DNA of 64,000 bases from Archangium violaceum (lineage in GTDB: Bacteria; Myxococcota; Myxococcia; Myxococcales; Myxococcaceae), in NCBI RefSeq assembly GCF_016887565.1, contig NZ_CP069396.1, positions 10,522,001 to 10,586,000 of the forward strand. Reading direction: 5' to 3'. Under the pieces are notes generated by a model. That model made no database searches. It was not told the origin of the DNA and was given only the letters and a program-made list of their open reading frames with translations. A program made the position numbers and the translations under genes. Numbering within the stretch: position 1 is the first letter of the stretch; the number at the start of each line of letters is the position of its first letter. Shown here piece by piece: positions 61,698-64,000 of the stretch.

Positions 61698-63554
61698 CTA
61701 AGGACCCACCACGCGCTGACTCACCGGCTCCCGAGGCCGTGCCGGCTCGCCCCCCGCCTTCTGGAAGGGCCAGACGACGGGCACCACCGCGACGAGGAAG
61801 GCGAGCAGCAGGGCCGTCAGCGGAGTGCCCAACCGGAAGAAGTCGGTGAAACGGTAGTGGCCGGGGCCATACACCAGCACGCAGCTCGGCTCGAGGGGCG
61901 TGATGAAGGAGCAGCTCGCGGCCAGCGTCACCCCGATGGCGAAGGGGCGCGCATCCACCCCCAGCTGGGTGGCGGCGCCGATGGCCACCGGAAGCATCAC
62001 CAGGGCCGCGGCCTGGTTGCTCATGGGCGCCGACAGCAGGATGGTGAGCGTCATCATCACGAGCAGCACCATGCGCGGACCTCCGTAGCTGCCGAGTTCC
62101 GCCGCGAGGCTGCCCAGGAACCTGCCCGCCCCGCTCTCCTCCATGGCCACGCCGAGCGCCATCATGGAGCCGATGAGCAGCACCACGCGCCAGTCCACGC
62201 GGAAGGCCCGCCGCGCGTCCACGCACCCGGTGGCGATCATCGCCAGCATGCCCGCCAGTCCCGCCACGGACAGCGGCACCAGATTGGCGGTGCCCGCCGC
62301 GAGCGCCCCGAGGAAGAGCACCACCGCCAGCAGCGACTTGCCGTAGCGCGGTGGCTGGTACTCCACGTCCCCGAGCACGAGCAGGTTGACGCCATCCGAC
62401 AGCTCCTGCACCCGCTCCCGGGGGCCGCGCAGCAGCAGCACGTCACCCACCGACAGCGGCAGCGCGGACAGCGAGTGCCCGCCGAAGAGCCGCCCCAGCA
62501 GCTGCAGCTTCGTCAGCCGTTGGATGGCGGGCTTGCGGTGCAGCGCCAGCGCCACCAGCCCATAGCGCTCCAGGAAGAGCGTCTCCTTCAGGCTGCGGCC
62601 GATGAGCGGGCTGCCCGTGGGCACCGTGGCCTCCACCAGGAGGGTGTCCTGGGGCCGCAGGTCCGTGTCCGACAGCCGCATGTCCGGACGGATCTCGATT
62701 CCCCGCAGGTCCTTCACCCGGAGGATGTCCTCGCGGTTGCCCTCGACGATGAGGCGCTCGTCCCCCACCAGCCGGTACGTGGGCACCGCGGGCAGGGACT
62801 GGCCCTCGCGGATGACCCCGATGACGCGCAGCCCCAGGCCCTCCGTTATCTCCGCCAGCTCCTTGCCCTGGTAGCGCGAGTCGGCGGGCAGCACCGCCTC
62901 GGTGAGGTAGTCGCGCAGAACCCAGTCGGACACCGTGCCCTTGCCCACGCGCGACGGCAGCAGCAGCGGCCCGAGGAACACCACCACCAGCACGCCCAGC
63001 ACCGCCACCGGGAGCCCCACCGGCGACAGCTCCGTCACCCCGATGGGCGCCAGCCCGAAGCGGGGGAAGGCCGCGGAGGCCACCAGGTTGGTGGAGGTGC
63101 CGAACAGCAGCACCATGCCTCCCAGCATGGAGGCGTACGCCAGCGGCAGCAGCACCTTGCTCTTGGGCACCTTGGCGCGGTGCGCCGCTCCGATGGCCAC
63201 CGGCAGGAAGGCCGCCGTCGTCACCGTGTTGGAGACGACCGAGGAGAACGTCGCCACCACCACCATCATCGCCAGCACGAACGTCTGGTGCCCGAAGCGC
63301 GCGAAGAAGGCGAGCCGCTGCCCGACGAGCTGCACCACTCCCGTACTGGCGAGCCCTTCCGTCATCGCCAGCAGGGTGAAGATGAAGATGACGGTGTCGT
63401 TGCTGAAACCCTCGAAGGCCTGCTCGGGCGTCAACACCCCGGTGATCGCCAGCAGGCAGACCACCACCAGTGAGCTCACCTCGATGGGCACCACGTCGAT
63501 GGAGAAGAGCACCAGCGCGACCAGCACGATGCCCAGCACGATTGCGATGGCCAT
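61698..63554 (-). CDS. SLC13-family permease with TrkA-C domains
   Basis: A 618-residue membrane transporter of the SLC13/DASS type (ArsB/NhaD superfamily). Two membrane halves (about 1-190 and 385-600) each carry S-N-x-x-x-A/T helix-break motifs: VVSNTVTTAAFLPVAIG and APMSNQAAALVMLPVAIGAA. Between them lie two TrkA-C (RCK_C) regulatory domains (about 210-380: LRVIGVIREGQSLPAVP and LIGRSLKETLFLERYG). Such proteins import sulfate, dicarboxylates, citrate or phosphate with sodium. The ATG at 63554 begins the first membrane helix. It is divergent from GTP-PEPCK and in operon with the hybrid kinase. The substrate is not determined. Confidence 0.9.
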   Translation of the reverse strand: MAIAIVLGIVLVALVLFSIDVVPIEVSSLVVVCLLAITGVLTPEQAFEGFSNDTVIFIFTLLAMTEGLASTGVVQLVGQRLAFFARFGHQTFVLAMMVVVATFSSVVSNTVTTAAFLPVAIGAAHRAKVPKSKVLLPLAYASMLGGMVLLFGTSTNLVASAAFPRFGLAPIGVTELSPVGLPVAVLGVLVVVFLGPLLLPSRVGKGTVSDWVLRDYLTEAVLPADSRYQGKELAEITEGLGLRVIGVIREGQSLPAVPTYRLVGDERLIVEGNREDILRVKDLRGIEIRPDMRLSDTDLRPQDTLLVEATVPTGSPLIGRSLKETLFLERYGLVALALHRKPAIQRLTKLQLLGRLFGGHSLSALPLSVGDVLLLRGPRERVQELSDGVNLLVLGDVEYQPPRYGKSLLAVVLFLGALAAGTANLVPLSVAGLAGMLAMIATGCVDARRAFRVDWRVVLLIGSMMALGVAMEESGAGRFLGSLAAELGSYGGPRMVLLVMMTLTILLSAPMSNQAAALVMLPVAIGAATQLGVDARPFAIGVTLAASCSFITPLEPSCVLVYGPGHYRFTDFFRLGTPLTALLLAFLVAVVPVVWPFQKAGGEPARPREPVSQRVVGP

Positions 63555-63756
63555 GGACGCCCCCAACCTGTGCCCCCCTGTGCCGAACGGTGAGCCCTTC
63601 CCCCCGACGAAAGTCTGCTTCTGGATACTGGGGGTCCGATAAGTGAAATTGAAGGGAGTTGGGAGCGCCGGGACGGGGTGTGGCCGGGGGGGTTGTTGCT
63701 TTTATAGGGGGCAGCCAGGAAGGTTGCGCCCACTCAATTTCCGAGGAGACACGCGA
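63555..63756. other. Divergent region between permease operon and pckG
   Basis: These 202 non-coding bases must contain both promoters. A G-rich tract (63661-63693) and a short T-rich stretch (TTGTTGCTTTTATAG, 63692-63706) stand out, but no -35/-10 pair or symmetrical operator could be placed with confidence. Confidence 0.4.
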
Positions 63757-64000
63757 ATGGCCCCGACCCAAACCGCAGCGCTCCAGGGCAACGCTCCCAC
63801 GAAGAACGCGGAGTTGCTGGCCTGGGTGGCGAAGATGGCGCAGATGACGCAGCCGGACAACATCGTCTGGTGCGACGGCTCGGAGGAGGAGAAGAAGCGC
63901 TTCACCGACCTGGCGGTCAAGGAAGGCATCCTCATCCCCCTCAACCAGCAGAAGCGCCCCGGCTGCTACCTGCACCGCTCCAACCCCAATGACGTGGCGC
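63757..64000 (+). CDS. pckG: Phosphoenolpyruvate carboxykinase (GTP), N-terminal part
   Basis: The first 81 residues are visible; the rest lies beyond the window. ATG 63757 is preceded by GAGGAG. IVWCDGSEEEKKRFTDLAV, GILIPLNQQKRPGCYLHRS and NPNDVA match the start of GTP-dependent PEPCK, which forms phosphoenolpyruvate from oxaloacetate in gluconeogenesis. It is divergent from the permease-kinase operon across 202 bases. Confidence 0.9.
   Translation, partial: MAPTQTAALQGNAPTKNAELLAWVAKMAQMTQPDNIVWCDGSEEEKKRFTDLAVKEGILIPLNQQKRPGCYLHRSNPNDVA

Noticed and set aside
60924-63473. 849-codon plus-strand frame across the kinase and permease genes
   Set aside because: Antisense shadow of two clearly recognisable minus-strand genes; its composition is Arg/His/Gln-rich and it spans both genes without regard to their limits.

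Overview
This 64 kb window is very GC-rich chromosomal DNA. Its protein content points to a myxobacterium of the Cystobacterineae (Archangium/Cystobacter-like): many secreted lipoproteins and hydrolases, several P450s, AgmX-type and RDD proteins, hybrid kinases, and a kinase-derived membrane protein of a type I associate with this group. The organism call is inference. No rRNA, tRNA or CRISPR array was seen. The only mobile element is a transposase cut by the left edge.

Layout. 1-5.4 kb: partial IS transposase, a membrane protein with a kinase-like N-terminus, then a leftward block of a serine-hydrolase lipoprotein, a DUF2000 protein, an AraC regulator and a SIMPL-like lipoprotein. 5.5-8.9 kb: alpha/beta hydrolase and two convergent P450s. 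8.9-14.6 kb: SGNH-type lipoprotein, a possible V4R-like sensor, and an operon of ATP-grasp ligase, luciferase-like monooxygenase and RutE-like nitroreductase. 14.8-24.5 kb: mostly exported proteins (triple PPC lipoprotein, ricin-B/GH19 chitinase, subtilase with duplicated AbfB domains, a 1088-residue carboxypeptidase-regulatory-like repeat protein). 24.5-35.8 kb: three SDR enzymes, an MBL hydrolase, DUF1993, an AraC/SDR divergent pair, a beta-helix/NPCBM lipoprotein, a T2SS-F protein, YaeR-type VOC protein and a polyphosphate-glucokinase-like ROK kinase. 35.9-41.7 kb: the complete ligase-associated DNA repair operon (exonuclease, ATP-dependent ligase, Lhr-type helicase, PdeM phosphoesterase). 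41.7-50 kb: third P450, LytTR regulator, RDD protein, dienelactone hydrolase lipoprotein, response regulator with degenerate GGDEF, GCS2 ligase and FAD/NAD(P) protein. 50.1-51.8 kb: a lipoprotein nuclease and a DUF3396 immunity protein. 51.9-64 kb: RlmN, Hpt, geranylgeranyl-reductase-like protein, phosphoesterase, GluQRS, AgmX-type protein, GNAT, MiaE, hybrid histidine kinase, SLC13 permease and the start of GTP-PEPCK.

The best candidate for an undescribed system is the translationally coupled pair at 50.06-51.84 kb: a lipoprotein carrying a PD-(D/E)XK nuclease motif, followed by a type VI-immunity-family gene. Its architecture resembles myxobacterial SitA/SitI toxins delivered by outer membrane exchange. 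Second are the ATP-grasp/FMN-monooxygenase/nitroreductase operon, with two tandem palindromic operators beyond its end, and the in-frame palindromic repeat pair in the N-terminus of the Lhr-type helicase. All homology calls come from reading motifs; no database search was run.
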